Origin: Helochares maculicollis
Lineage: Eukaryota > Arthropoda > Insecta > Coleoptera > Hydrophilidae
Direction of reading: 5' to 3'
Length of the DNA: 52,478 nt
Assembly (NCBI GenBank): GCA_033557835.1
Contig: JAWQRO010000146.1
Coordinates: 1-52,478, forward strand
Every line of letters starts with the position of its first letter. Within the stretch, counting starts at the first letter, position 1. The notes under the pieces were generated by a model. The model searched no databases. It worked only from the letters and a program-made list of their open reading frames with translations, and was not told the DNA's origin. Positions 18,601-32,230 of the stretch are shown here, in pieces. Both the position numbers and the translations under genes were made by a program.

Positions 18601-21600
18601 ACTGCAGTCTACCTTCACCCATTTCTTTACATTTTGGGACTTTTTATTTTAAAAACTGAAAATTTTAAATACCTGAAGTACATAATTCGTTCGGCTCCTG
18701 TCATCGTATTTTAATGCAGCATAATAATGCCTTCTTAGAGTAGAACCTATTTATAAGACGAAGATAAAAGCAAAAATTTCCAACCTTTTGTGTAGTTGCT
18801 TAAATTGACACTACCTATTTACATCACCAATACTCGTCTAAATATGTTTTAATCATTGTTAACTTCTAATCAATTAAAATAGTCACTTGAATCGTTTTAT
18901 TGTTTCAGTTAGTATTTTACTTTATTCAAAGGACTTAGCTAGCGCTGAAAGAGCGACGCATAAATTTAAAAACCTAGAACTGTATTTTATTTAATACTTG
19001 AAATAAGGATCTATAGAAAATGTTCCAATGAGAAAAGAGAGACTTGAGCGATAATAAGCAGTCGACGCGTAATTCGGTCTGGAAATCCAATCCATTACTG
19101 GAAAACGATAGATGCAGGCCGCAAATGAAATTGCAACGCGGCGTTTCTATCGCACACGGAGAGAACTCTGAGAAAGTTCAAAGGAAAACTAAAACTAACT
19201 ACCTAGCTACTTAGCGCTGCCGTTTCTTCTCGTTTTATGTGGTTTCTGGTGAGATTCAGCTGAGCTAAATTCAGAATTATTTGATAATTTATATTCTATG
19301 AGTTTAATTGTAACAGTCGTGGTTTTATTGGTTTCCTCAAAGTGTTATTCAATTCACTGCACTTTTATATGCTGTTTACACAAGATATTTTAGAAATACG
19401 ACTTTAATTTTTTAATGTCCTACTAAAATTTTTGTATTCTTTTAAAGACTATTTTAAAGACAGTTTCAATTCGGTCTCACCTCGGATCTGCTTTAAACAT
19501 ATAAATTGCTTTGACGGTATTAATAGATACTTAAGTGACAATTAGTCATTATATTTAAAAGCATTTGAACTGATCATTGTTACAAAGAACAGTATGACTT
19601 CTACCATGTGATATCCTTTCGCCACTATGAATATTTTGCAAGAAAGTCAAATAATGAAATATTGCTTTTAATAAGAGTTGAGCTAAGTAATCTCTTTTGC
19701 CAATCCAAGCACCCCTATATAACAGCGATTGTGCCTTACCGATAACCTTCCCCTTTTTATAAGCTTCGCGAGAAAGCTTCCTTCTTAAGCCTATATATAG
19801 AATATTCCTACGCAAAAAGCGCCAAAGTCACCAATAAGGCAAAGATTTGTACCTAAATTGTAAATTTCGCTAATTCGCAAATTTTGTTGGTACGTACGCG
19901 ATTTAAATTAAATACCCTTTCATAAAAATTCTTGAGAACATGTTTCTTTCCAAAGTGAAAGAATTTTAAACACAATGTGACTAAATTACTGCTATTACAA
20001 TGCTGTCTTGTGCAACATTATTTATACATCGCGTTTATACCCATGCTAAAAAATGCAATTGCAAAACTTGATAACACAGAATTTAACATAAGGGAAAACG
20101 CTGTACTAATACAGTGCTAGATATTGATCAAAGTACAAAATTTTTGCCACCAACAGATAACTCAGCCCCTTCCAATACAGCAAAATTAATCAGGAAAAAT
20201 CAATTAGTAATTACCAAACTAACAAGATAATGTTCCGTTGTAAACGAAACACATGTTAGTTGGGGAAATAAAGTTCAGTTTTCTGTTAGCTATGTATCGG
20301 TGCTACGTAAACTCACACAACCAATAAAACTTTTTAATTAAATTCTCAACTTCGCCGCCTTATCTAAGCCTAAGAGTTTTCGGTTACCCGATTAAATTAC
20401 TAACGTTGAAATTTTACAACACACGCATGCTTACTCCCTATTTTAGTTTTAACTCTAATAGAAAGGTATCGGGTTAGATCAGATAATTATTGCTGTATAA
20501 GCTCAGATTTACTTTATCTGGGGATGCAGGAAGAGCTTATGTTACTAGCTTAATTATACACAGATTAATCCTATTCAAATACAAAAATGTAACAAAAACA
20601 ACGCATGGTGTACGGGAAAGCAGCCTTCCCTCTCTAATTTATTAAAACAACTAGATTACTCTGAAATTAAATTTCATAAATTTTAATACACGTTCTGACC
20701 AACGATAATACAAGAGTCACTTTCGCTTCGCTGTAATTTCTTCCGGAACAAACCCTCCCGCCCTACTGTTATTCATATTTTATTTGGAATACAATGAATT
20801 TATTATTTGCAAGGGTTCATTCCGCATACGTCATTTATAAAGAGGAATATCTACTTTGATAAATTACTTTAATCAGTCATCTGTCGCTTGTCGGAAAAGC
20901 TCGTCCAAATTATGTTAACAGCCAATTATTCTGAATTCGTTTAAAAATGATCTCATGAATCGGAGGGAACGACAACCTCCACTCCTCCCTCTAGTCCGTA
21001 AAGAACGCATCAATTATCCAGATATTCATTTAGTTGTATGTATGAATGTGAGTTTTGATTAATTTTTCTCCTTTCTAAATTGTCGAGTTGATAGAATACA
21101 TTATATTTATATTTTCTTCTAATTTAAAAGCACCAGCAAAAAATCCTTCGATGATGCAACATGTGCGCTGTGGAAAGTTGCTGTAAATGATTAATCCTCC
21201 ACACCATTCCGTAGATTAACGTTTCGTAATACTGTGGAACTACTCCAGACCTTTTACATATTCCAAAGTATTAGGAGTTATAAAAACGGACGGAAAGGTT
21301 TTCCGTGTGATTTAGTACAAAAAATTACGCTGATAAATAATTCATGTCCGGAGGCAGCATCCGGAAAGTCGACGTTGTCTCGAATGAGTTCTTTATAAAA
21401 ATTACCGCACGTCTCACGAATCCATCCTTTACGTGTATAATGGGAAACAGCCGGGCCCGGAAGAGATAAAACTCAGTCTTTATGAACGAAAAATATTGAT
21501 GTATATCGGACAGCGTTTGTGCGAGACGCCCTTGCTTATATTGGCGCGGTTGGTTGGCACCAAATTTTACAACATGTTTATTTTATCAAAATTTCCAAAT

Positions 21601-22345
21601 CTTGTGATCCATTTGTATTATTTGCAAATGCATAACATATTTTCCGTTTGAAATATTCACTTTTTTGATTTATTTTACATTGTATCGGATGGTTCTTCAA
21701 GTGGAACTCTGAGCTATATATTTGAAATACAGAGAGTGCGGACGGATATCTCGACGAAATATGTTGAAGATTAATTGTTAAGAGATTAAGAGGCAAGAAC
21801 CATAAGAATGAAATAATTTTTTTTTTCTAAAATGCATTAGCTTACATTTTGTATACAACATGAGCAGTCAGGAGTAGCTTATAAATATGGCTACCAGTTA
21901 TTCAAACTTTTGAGTTTTAAAAGTAGTTTCCCATGAAAGCATGTGTAAACACAAAAACCAGGCAGTATGGAATGTCATATACTTACTACACTGGAATAGC
22001 TTAATTTATTTGACTGTTGTAGAATGTTGTGTAATATTTATTTAGAAAAAACTTGCGCGTTCACATTATATATTGTTAGCTGTAATGCTAGAAGAAATCA
22101 GATATGTTTATATGCTGAAATCCTGAATTTTAATTTAGTGCTATTTTTACTTTAGCAAACGTTGTTCTCTCTCAGTAAAATATTTCTATTTTGCTTCCAA
22201 GTCAATCCCAATTGGGTAAAATAAAAATATATTCTATCCTTTCCTGCTTCAGAAAAACCGTAGATCATTTTTTCGTGGTTCTTTCCAACAAGGAAATGCA
22301 ATTTTACGCTCTACGATCTGAAATCGTTTATTTCGTCCTTTCCAG
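15611..22345 (+). other. Intron of the phosphodiesterase gene, part after the tRNA cluster
   Basis: AT-rich intron DNA. A GC-richer patch at about 17160-17530 stands out but carries no recognisable exon. Short open frames at 19555-19815 (minus) and 21433-21651 (plus) have no family resemblance. The 3' end is a pyrimidine-rich acceptor (TCGTCCTTTCCAG) at 22333-22345. Confidence 0.6.
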
Positions 22346-22497
22346 GTGGATACTACATGATAGAACGAACACATAAGCTCCAAATTGTTGTGCTCAATAC
22401 CAATTTAATGAAGAGGCCGGATAACGACGAGGAAGCCTGGAAACAATGGAAATGGTTCGATACTGTCCTGAACAAGACGCTTCACAACAAACAGACG
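22346..22497 (+). CDS. Acid sphingomyelinase-like phosphodiesterase, internal exon B
   Basis: This exon follows exon A (8551-8753). Two bases complete a Gly codon split by the phase-1 intron, then 50 full codons run to the donor GTAAGTTT at 22498. The protein reads GYYMIERTHKLQIVVLNTNL then WKQWKWFDTVLNKTLHNKQT, matching the family pattern GGFYS, LRIISLNTNLYY and QFEWLESTL followed by NKEKV. The join regenerates FENGGYY, equivalent to the FKKGGFY of SMPDL3 proteins, which confirms that the two exons belong together. The segment between LNTNL and the WFD helix is shorter than in human SMPDL3A, and the aromatic pair after LNTNL is Met-Lys. The next exons should carry the HVPPG and GHTH metal motifs. 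I searched both by eye and found neither before 52478, so the following intron probably exceeds 30 kb. Confidence 0.8.
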
Positions 22498-25400
22498 GTA
22501 AGTTTCTAGCTCTTATAACAATGCGTACTTACTTACAATGCACGTAAACAATGACTTATTTTCTATTAAATGGCTGTATTTTCAAAGTTGACGTACATTT
22601 TCCCTGTTATCTCTTCTCGAATGAAGAAGAGTAAATGTTTACATCTTTGACCAGATTATATCTTACGCAACAAGCATATCTTTTGATTGATATGAGGCAA
22701 TAAAAACTCATTTCTCTATATATAAAATAAAAGTCATAGAGTAATTTTAGAGAGCGTAAAGTATTGCTATAAATTGTACTGTATAAAAGCAGAAACTATA
22801 CGAATCTACGGCGCTGAGAGTTACGCTCATGTTAGAAGCATCGAACAATTAATCTTTAGTTTGATGTATAACTTATTATTATTACGTGGTTTATATTATG
22901 ATTACATTAGAAGCTTGATCACATATATAGATTGGATATCGTTTGATCTACGCCTTGAGTGTTGGTCCTATTATGGCAATATTCAATCGCAAATATGTGG
23001 TCATTAGTGGTGTGAGTATAATAATTGATTTGGACGTGCGTGATAAAGACCTTAGTGGCTATTATATAATAATGTACGTACATTTACTATTACTGTTGAT
23101 TTCCTTTGTGTATCAACCATTTCAGGTGTTAACAAATAATTATAGACTTCTATTTATTTTCAACGAAATAGTCGATGTTATTCTTACTAAAGCATTATTA
23201 AAGATGTAGCTATATTGAGAATATAGTACATATTGCCATTAATGATGTGTACTAGAACCTTTGTTGTACTATTTTTATAGATATATCAACTTTTTAGTAC
23301 TAAGAAAACGTAACTAAAAATACCATATACTTTTATTTTATATAATGAAGAAAGCTTAATAATTAAATATCGAATTTATTTTTTAAACACCAAAAGTATC
23401 AAATGTTGAGTTGATTCTACTCATAAACAAACAAATGCTAACCGCCAATACTATAAATTATACAAATTTATAAAAAAATTGCTATAATTGGAAACGGAAT
23501 ATTTCAGAGTAAAAAGCGATAGGTTTAAAACCTTCGAAAACAAACATTTTAGTAGCACTCAGGTAAATCCGCTTAAATATTCTTAATTGAGCGTACGATC
23601 AGCTTTTCAGCCACATCAACGCTTTCCATTAAATTAAATTTCACATAAACTCCCCCAACAGAAAAAAATAGCAGTTTATATGGTCCCACGCGACGCACCT
23701 TCACAGCTGAAAAAAAACGATTCAGGACACAACGAAAATACATAAGTATTTCATCACTGGCACCACCGTGAATAGTGTTTTTCACATTTAGACAATTTGT
23801 CGCTTGTCGCTTTTTATTTTCTGCAAATTGCTGGTTCACGTGCTCGCCCTGCCATGCTGCTACTTATTACGTGTAAAGTTCAAAAGGAGAAATGTTAAAC
23901 CACAAAGGTTATTTAAAACTCCCACTACGTTTAGTACATTTGGTCCTTTTGCTGCGGAATCAAATTAATATCAACAGCAGTGTAACTACAGGTTGTATTC
24001 AAGCAGGTGTCTCAGGAAAACCCAAATCGATTTCGCTTTAATTACCTTCTCTTATTTACAACCTGGTTCAACTCAATATTGCTTCCACCTACAAAAACTA
24101 TGAAATTATAGTTTTAATTAAATCTTAAATTAGCAATTACGGTACAGGTTTTTTAATGTATACATTAGAATTCGACTTCCGCTTTTATGTTAAAATCCAT
24201 ACTGAATTATATACTCTAAAGAAATAAATTGACTTTCTTCTGCAAATGAAAACTTTTTAAAATCAAAGGGAAAACATCCAAAATATTTAAAAATAAATAC
24301 CCATACGGAAATCCAGCTCTTCTAAAACGAAATTTTTCTTTTTTGTGGTTTCCTTAAATTAAGGAAATTCACGTGAGGCTGTTTCTTTTTTACGCACAAA
24401 CTTTTTCTTTCAGATCTGAGCAAATGTAATACATCTCTTGTAATGAATTGCGCTGCAACATATGCTACCATGCTGTGCTCGATTTTTGTATAAGTGAACG
24501 TTTTATTTGATGTTTGTTTTTAGATTAACTTCTCAAATAACAGAAAGAACAAATAATTTTCTAAAGTTTACGATTTCTCTGCGAGCTGTGTTTACATAAC
24601 GAAATTTTATACGTGCAAATACATTAAAATGTTTAACTTTCGGATGGAAATTTCCGCTAAGAAGGGTGAAATCATATATTAGAACAATTGTTTAGATATC
24701 AAAACATTCTACCGCTTATTGCTGGAAAGAGAAACTTGAATGAAAAATTAGGGTTTTTATGGCTTATGATTCTATTTAGTACTTAAAAGAATAAATGAAA
24801 TCGCCAAATGGCGCATTTTAAAATTTATAAATAAAGCTTCTTGTATCTAGATCGTTAAACTCTAATTAACCGAGAGCCAAATGTTGAAAAACAATCGCCA
24901 TTATGTACAAATTGCTCTTTAGAAAGCACTGTAGCATTTGTTGGTAGAAAAAGTGTAATAGCCAAAAGAAACAAGATGTCCAAAGAGCTTTTGTATCGTA
25001 TTCCGTTACATGAATTTTTCTACTATTTGTGTGCAGCCTCTGCCGACAGCGAACTAAAAAATCATGAACCTTTTGTGTTTTATCTTTCATACAAATGATA
25101 TTGTTTTACGAATCGAGGGTATATGACAACATATTTGTTTGGTTCTGCAAACCGAATAATACACTCAATTGATGCTAAGGGGAATCTCAGTATTGACGAA
25201 AATAAGCCAATTTCGTTAACGAGCTTTTTTAATCCGTTAATGAATACAGTTACGGTGCAGGTAGAAAGGTTTGAATAAAAATACGCGAAACATTGTAAGA
25301 CGGCTTAACTAAATTTATGATCACTAATTTAACCTCATGCGCAGTACATATTCATTACAAAATTAATTTGGTTTCTAAAATATGCTAAAAACTATTCAAA

Positions 25401-28400
25401 CTAAACCTAGACTCTTGAGTAGTAATATTACATTCACATTGTAGATGTTGGTTGTGCATTTTATAATAAATTCTAAGAATGTGTATTTTCAAGTTTATTG
25501 CAAATATGACTGGTTAACTGCATTGTAAAATTGTAAAACTATCTCCCGCTTACATGAAACATAGTTTTTTGGAGTAAAATCAGGAACAAAAAATTAGGAT
25601 TCAATGTAGCAAGTTAAAAAGTTTAGTGAGTTACCATCGAGACAACTTGTAATTCGACTAGAAAAGTTTCTTCTGAATAGTTAATTCATTTTATATTCAG
25701 TTCTGTTCATTATCGACCACTAGACGATAGGAACGGGTGGCTTGGAGAGTAGGTTGGGATTTGTTTTCGGATGAGTTTTCACGGACCATTAATAATACAC
25801 GTCAGGCATTGCTTTTTGAAATTATGCATACTCTAATCGAGATATTGCAAATTAGAATTAATGACTTCTGTAAGTGTGTATTATATATGTGTTTATATAT
25901 CTCATACGTGGATTAGGCTAGTTAGTTTATTTAATTGTTTTTGCCAAGGGTACATCGGATAACGAACTCATTAAACTATACGTTTCCCCAACTGGCCATT
26001 ATTCACTCCGACTGTTTTATCTTCAGAAATGAATAATATATAACTTAGATCATATTTCTATTTTCACCTCGGACGCAACCCGGAGTATGTTTTCAGTCGG
26101 CCATTAAGAGAGTACTCAACCACAAATTACCCAATGGGTATGACGGATATTTACGGTCTTTTACTGCTTTAAATTTGTAGAAGTAAAGTCATGCTTAATT
26201 TTAGTATTGCTTATTCTCATTATTACACATTGCAGATAAAAAAAGAAAAAGTAAGAAAAATCTTTGCACAATGTTTTATCAAAAATTAAAACCCGAAGAA
26301 GTAAGATTTCAATGTAATCAGCGCATATTAGTACAATTAAATATAGGAGAGACGGAAATTTGAAGAATTTTTGAGTGATTTTGGTAGCGTAAATAAAATT
26401 ATCAAAAATCCCACTGATTATAGAAGTAAAACTTTTTACATTGCAGCGGATTTATTATCCATTTTAAAAGCGCTAGCTAAAGAAATGGAAGCATTCAATT
26501 TTTGCACCAAAGTAAGGTTGATTCGATTTTAGTGACTATTGTTAAATCGTCTTAATAAATTCGAAGTTTAATAAAACTCTTAGGATGTTATAAGGAATAC
26601 GAAATTTTAGCCGCAAATCCAATTACAAATTGAAACCCATTTATTCCGGGCTTTTCATGTACGTAGAGAATATTCCGGGCGCTCCCTAGTACTTTGTAGT
26701 AGAATCAATGCACCAACTGCATGAAATCCCGAATCTAAAGGTCGAGGCACGTGCAAGTCCCGTTCATAAAATCAGCCAAATATAATGCCTGCTACTGTTC
26801 CCACATACAAACTGCACTTTTCCAAGATAAATGTGTTAATAAAAAGTCATTACTGCAAATATTACCAATGTTTAGCCGTATAAATGAATAATATGCCGTG
26901 GAGAAATCTATTTCTGTTTCGCAGCATTAAATTTTAAAGGAACTGCGATGTTTTCTCAGATTTTCGTAAACGTGCTTTCGCTGAAATACGATTACTGAAA
27001 TTTTCAAATTACCACGGAAACTGTTTACGACGCTGTAAATTTTCGAGATAGTGAAACGATTAAAAAGGCACCAAATTAATAAGTAATTCCGCTTGTATCA
27101 TGTTCCGCATAAGCGAGTCTTTCCTAAGTAGAATATTTAAATATCGATTCGTTATAGAACCTGCTCTACGAATATAATAAGTTGATGAATTTGCCTGCTT
27201 CACTTTATAGTTATTTATTAATTTTCGGCTGGTATTTGGCATTTTGCCTATTTTGTCATCGACAAATCAACAATCAACAAATAAAAAGCATAATATCACG
27301 CTTCTCTATACGCATAAAGACCGTAGATTAGAGCAGAGCATAAGTTATTCCAAAGTTTTCAGCAAATTTTATTAGCTTGTACAATTTTACTGAATTTAAT
27401 ACTCTATGTGCCAAAATAGACCTGATCATTTGTTTTCAATATTGCTAAGAATTCCAAAACAGCTTTCGTGAGTGATATTTTGTTTTACAGTTTAACTCTG
27501 ACTCGCTTTACTTGCTACAAGTGGACATTGCTTTTTTACGCTCAGTAACTAAACATCTATGGGACCAGTTATGTACGATCACAGTTTGTATGTTGATCGC
27601 TCACATGTTTACTAATATCACATGGTTAAATTTGTTGCCAGGATTTCATCGGGGCAAGGCAATGTAAGCTAGTTTATAAGTTAATTTTATCTTAATATTA
27701 ACATTTTATTGTAAAAACCGGTAGTTTCCTTATCAGTTGATGCAAGAGGTACGAGACCCAACGCGCTACGATAGTGCATGAGGGATGTACCAGTACGTCT
27801 TTACTGTAAAGTGGATACAGTGTGTTTATATACCTAACGAATCTTTAAGTTTAATAATTTCTTTGTTTTACTGGCACACAGAAATTAAATAAGTAAATAA
27901 AAGTGAAAATGTTAGTTGTGAAATCCATATTGTTAATAGTAATATTGAGCTAAATATTTACACATTAACAAGAAGATCAGAAAATATCTCGGCAACAAAT
28001 ATAATAAAAATGAGGAAACTTTTTCAGCAACTCTAAGACAGGAAACATAGTACCAAACTGGTACTGCCAGAGAACATGCGTTAGGCATGAATGAATTTCT
28101 AAAGATTACATAGCTAGTGTTGGAAACTTAAGATTTGCACTGAGAATTAGAAATCAACATCTTTGTATCAACTTGCCTAATAAAACCATACTGAAAAAAT
28201 CTATGAATGGCCATAAAGAGTTGCAAATAGGCGATAATTTCTACTCTACAAAATGACTGCTACCTACATCAAAGAAAATAGTTCTTTCAAATGTAAGTCC
28301 GAGTATACCAAACAGCCCAATATAGGATGTTAAAATTAAAAACATTCTCTGCCATTACTTTCACAGAAGCTGCAATTAATAATCCAAATTACAGGGAGGT

Positions 28401-28952
28401 TTTATGTTTTCACAAAGAGGTTTCTATTTTTTCAGAAGACTAAACGAAACTCTCGGCAAGTATTTTTATTAAATATAGTAGTGTAAGTAATCTCATTTTT
28501 TTGCGAACAAACTGCTGTGTTTTCTGTGGAATGCATTGCTTGTATGATCAACTCCTAACAAAATTGGATCAGAATGAAACAACAAGAGAAATAAATGGCA
28601 AATTAAACAAAGATACAAAAACTACTCAGGGGTCGCAGTTCATAACAACACAGACAAACAAAAGTGGATTCAAGAACAGAGCTCATCATTTTGTAGCAAG
28701 CAGTACAATAAAAGTTAAATAAAGATAAGAACAGAAACAATTTCGGCAGATTCGTTAGCAGATGCATTGGATGAAACACAAATGGCTTCCGAAAATTATT
28801 TTGAAAAATCAACAAAATTACAGCACACCAAACTCAGGATTTTCCAGTTACTGATTTGAAATTTTTATTAAATTTGCAGAACTATTTAGAAGAAATATCC
28901 GGCTACAAAAGCTTTTATAGATTTGTATCTGTAATTAAAGGGCAGTAAAATA
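22498..28952 (+). other. Long non-coding stretch, probably intron
   Basis: Most likely the next intron of the phosphodiesterase gene, since its remaining exons are not seen. The sequence is AT-rich. Open frames at 22943-23209 (plus), 23573-23839 (minus) and 28501-28722 (plus) are short and unrecognised. I see no RNA gene or repeat of note before the mariner at 28953. Confidence 0.45.
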
Positions 28953-30201
28953 CCAGGTGTGCCAGTATAAAATGTCGTTTTTGTGTCAAGAGATAGCGAA
29001 TGCAATCTATTGAAGTAACCTTTGAAATTCAAAGCGCCATTGTTTGATATAACTGCCCAATACAACACGTAATATTCGGTTAGTTGTGTATGAGTTAGTA
29101 GCATACTTCTATTTTGTATTGAACAATTTTAAGCCAAGTAAAGAGCATTTGGGGCTTGTAACGCTTTTCTTGTTCAATTAAAAGAAAAAGACATCGGAAA
29201 ATCAACGAGTTCTTGTAGACTTACGGCGATCTTGCTACAACTGTGAAGACTTGTGAACGCTGTTGTCAATGTTTCAAAAGTGGCGATTTCAATGTTATTA
29301 ACAAAGAACGTAAAAATCTACCAAGAAAGTTTGAAGACGACGCATTACAAGCATTATTGGACGAAGACGATACACAAACATAACAAATGTTGGCGGAGCA
29401 GTTTAATATCACTTGGCAAGCCATTTCCAAGCGCCTGAGAGCCATGGTGAATAGTCAAAAGGTTAGAAAATGGATTCCACACAAACTGAACAAACGACAG
29501 ATGGAAAGATGAAAACTATGTACGAAATGCTGCATTTTCGCCACAAAAGAAAGGTTTTTCTTGCATCGGGTTGTAATTGGCGATAAAAAAGAGATATATT
29601 TTGAGAATCACAAACATAAGAAATCGTGGGTAACGCCAGGACAACCATCAACATCAGTACAAAACCGGATCGTTTTGGGAGGAAGACAATGCTGTGTGTG
29701 TGGTGGAATCAGAAGGGAGTAATGTACTACGAGCTTCTCAAACCCGGCGTAAAAGTAAATACCGTCCACTACCGACAACAAATTATCAATTTAATCCGCG
29801 CATTGATCGACAAACGCTCAGAATGATCTCGAAGACACGGCAAAGTCATTCTGCAGCATGACAACGCTCCTGCATATTCAGCCAAAGTGATAAAAGAAAC
29901 GATTTCTTTGCTTGGTTACGAACTCCTACCCCACCCGCCGTATTCATCAGATCTGGCGTTTTCTGATTATCACCTCTTCTCATCGATGGGACACGCATTG
30001 ACTGAGTAAGACTTCAAGACTTGCGAGGATGTACAAAAATGGCTCAACGAATGGATATCAATGAAAGTTGAAGCTTTTTGTAGCAATTAATTCATAAAAT
30101 ATGTAAAAGCCAATACTTTGAATAAAAAAAATGTTCTACCATTCGTAAATAATTGCGTATTTTTTATGAAAAAAAAAACGACTTTAAACTTGCGCACCTG
30201 G
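28953..30201 (+). mobile_element. Decayed mauritiana-type mariner transposon with both TIRs
   Basis: A 1,249-bp element flanked by TA at 28951-28952 and 30202-30203, the expected target duplication. The left end reads CCAGGTGTGCCAGTATAAAA and continues ATGTCGTTTTT. The right end is its imperfect inverse, reading CCAGGTGCGCAAGTTTAAAG on the minus strand. These ends resemble the Mos1/mauritiana type as I recall it, and the length is normal for mariner. The transposase inside is dead, so the copy could move only with enzyme supplied in trans. Confidence 0.9.
29130..30090 (+). pseudogene. Mariner transposase relic (mauritiana-like)
   Basis: Homology runs from a KEHLG start block near 29140, through FKSGDFN near 29270, FEDDALQALLDED near 29330, ITWQAISKRLRAM near 29410, and VIGDKKEIYF near 29577, where the Glu after the first catalytic Asp is Lys. 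It continues through MLCVWWNQKGV near 29690, ILQHDNAPAY near 29850 and FSDYHLF near 29960. The last two Asp residues are 34 apart, the mariner D34D signature. At least five in-frame stops and at least one frameshift, near 29680, destroy the frame. The DNA-binding and catalytic parts are all still recognisable, so this is an aged full-length insertion rather than a fragment. Confidence 0.92.
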
Positions 30202-30203
30202 TA

Positions 30204-31960
30204 TATGTGATGTGCAGCAAAACTATATCATGAGAATGTTACAGCAATGCAAGAACTTGCAAGGAAAGCATTCAGGCAGGTTAAAACAGGTAGGCTGAAG
30301 TCAAATTAAAATGTCTCTTAGTCAGCTTAGATTAGACGGCTAAGAATATTTTTTAACAAGAACTGTGGCGTTTCTAGAGATGCTTTATCAGAGTTGTCTC
30401 AGCAATTGATTTACCTAATTGTGAAAGTAGTTTTTCCTTCAAGATATAAAGAATGACTTCTTGATTGCCTTGTCTTGCCAAGGGTGCATATTAAACCATC
30501 TAGAACAGCATGTATAATTTCTGTCTTCCTTCTATGAGTCTAGGGCAGGTAGTTTTCAAAAATACAGGCGGTATTTAAGATTGTGCAACTAATACGGTTA
30601 CTTAAATTATGGCAACTCTGAACGTCTGCATAGCTTGGCGGGTTACACAGTTATTATTTTAAAGTAAAGCTACATCAGCATAAATCCCACAAGGCTTTTA
30701 CTTAAAAAAAACTAAATAGTTTAAGGAAATCCAACAACTTTAAAGACTAATTATAAAGGAAGATTATCGTTAATATTTATAACGTACCTTACATTACAAT
30801 GGCTTAAAACAAACACTAATTTGCACACTGCGTTTTGATTAATTTCCCTTCTGAATGCCGCATTTTAATAAAGGAAACATGATATTATGCCCACCGGCTA
30901 CTATGACAACTTCTATACTTTTATTTTAACATTCCGCAGTACTTTTTGAAATTTATAACTCATAACAGCGGCAGATGAAATTATGTGTGTACATTACAGT
31001 AGGTATATTTCATTCGGAAAATAATAAAGGAGTTCCGTCCGTCTATAGGGGGATAGGTATATCGGGGCAAAACGTATAAATTCGCTTGGGTATATCTGTG
31101 ACACTCGTTGATTTAACGGCACGCCAACTTCTGTTATGACGTTTGTATCAACGTACCGGATAATTAAGTATGGAACGCGAGGGATTTTTTTAATATCTTC
31201 ATCTAAATGCAGCAGTTCGATCTGATGAAACTGCTAGATTTCTGTCACATCAAAAAGTGCCAACATAATTTTATGTGACTCTGCAGATACATACTAATTG
31301 GATTCGATAAGTCGAATGCGGACTTCGTTCGCCAATGCCGATTCTTTGAAAAGTGTCACTATATTGAATTTTTATATCATTGCATCATCGCACGAATGTT
31401 TGACTACGAGGATCATTTTAGCAATATTTTGTAGATAAAATATTGCATTACTAAAATGAAGAACTAAGAACAATAAAAAATATAGAACAAAATATTTACA
31501 TCCAGAACACTGACTAGATAAAATGTGGTACATTCATTTAAGTTTAAGTGATCAATTTAAATATTCCTAAATATATAAACACAATATACAACTGAAAACG
31601 ACTTTGATGTATTTAAAAAAACTTATTTAGTATAGGTTTTTAATTTTTTGTAATTAAATGAAGCTGCATTTGAAAAGAACCTTTATGGCTGCCTGAAAAT
31701 AACTAATTTAGACCTAAATACTATGTACATACAAGTAAAGAGCTTCTACTATGCCGTTAGTTTTTGGAAACAAAAAACATACATGCATGACACGACCACG
31801 GCTTTATTTAAATGTTAAACATTTGGTTTCTAAACCTAAATTTTTAATGCCCACATGCAATAATTCATGTAAATTTGGGTAGAAGGTCACCAGAGGCTTT
31901 TGTGCGGAATATAATCGGGTTCAAGTACCGCAAGATATAGCAGTAGGGTTGTCGCTCTAA
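30204..31960. other. AT-rich non-coding stretch
   Basis: I see no gene or clear repeat. The bases flanking the mariner give no recognisable host element. Confidence 0.45.
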
Positions 31961-31984
31961 TAACGGATATTGGGCACAAAGTGC

Positions 31985-32230
31985 AGACATTAGGGCGGCT
32001 CATATACTACAGTATAAGACCCGGATTGCCACTGTTCTCTCTTCATTACGGGTCAAGCATTCACGGAGGGTATACTTTACAAGTGCGCCAAAATAGCCAG
32101 AGCCACTACACTAACTCATTTCTTGTCGACTTTGTTCGCTCTTACAGCTCGCTTCCAAGCGACATTGACTTTCTGGAGCAAGCAGGAAGCGTTTGCAAAC
32201 TGTAACAGGAATTTATGGGAGCATATCCCA
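31985..32230 (+). pseudogene. Possible non-LTR retrotransposon C-terminal fragment
   Basis: A 74-codon open frame ends with HYTNSFLVDFVRSYSSLPSD, which resembles the tail seen after the reverse transcriptase of many jockey/R1-type elements (pattern SFxxRxxRLWNSLPxxI). A stop follows soon after. No reverse transcriptase core (YADD) is seen upstream, so it would be an isolated decayed fragment. The match is short, and the assignment could be wrong. Confidence 0.3.

Noticed and set aside
22931..23015. Short open segment reading VGPIMAIFNRKYVVISG before a GTGAGT donor, reminiscent of a monocarboxylate-transporter exon
   Set aside because: The match is very short, the acceptor region lacks a pyrimidine tract, and no partner exon is seen.
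31905..31945. GGGTTCAAGTACC as a possible tRNA T-arm
   Set aside because: No matching acceptor, D-arm or anticodon arm can be folded around it.
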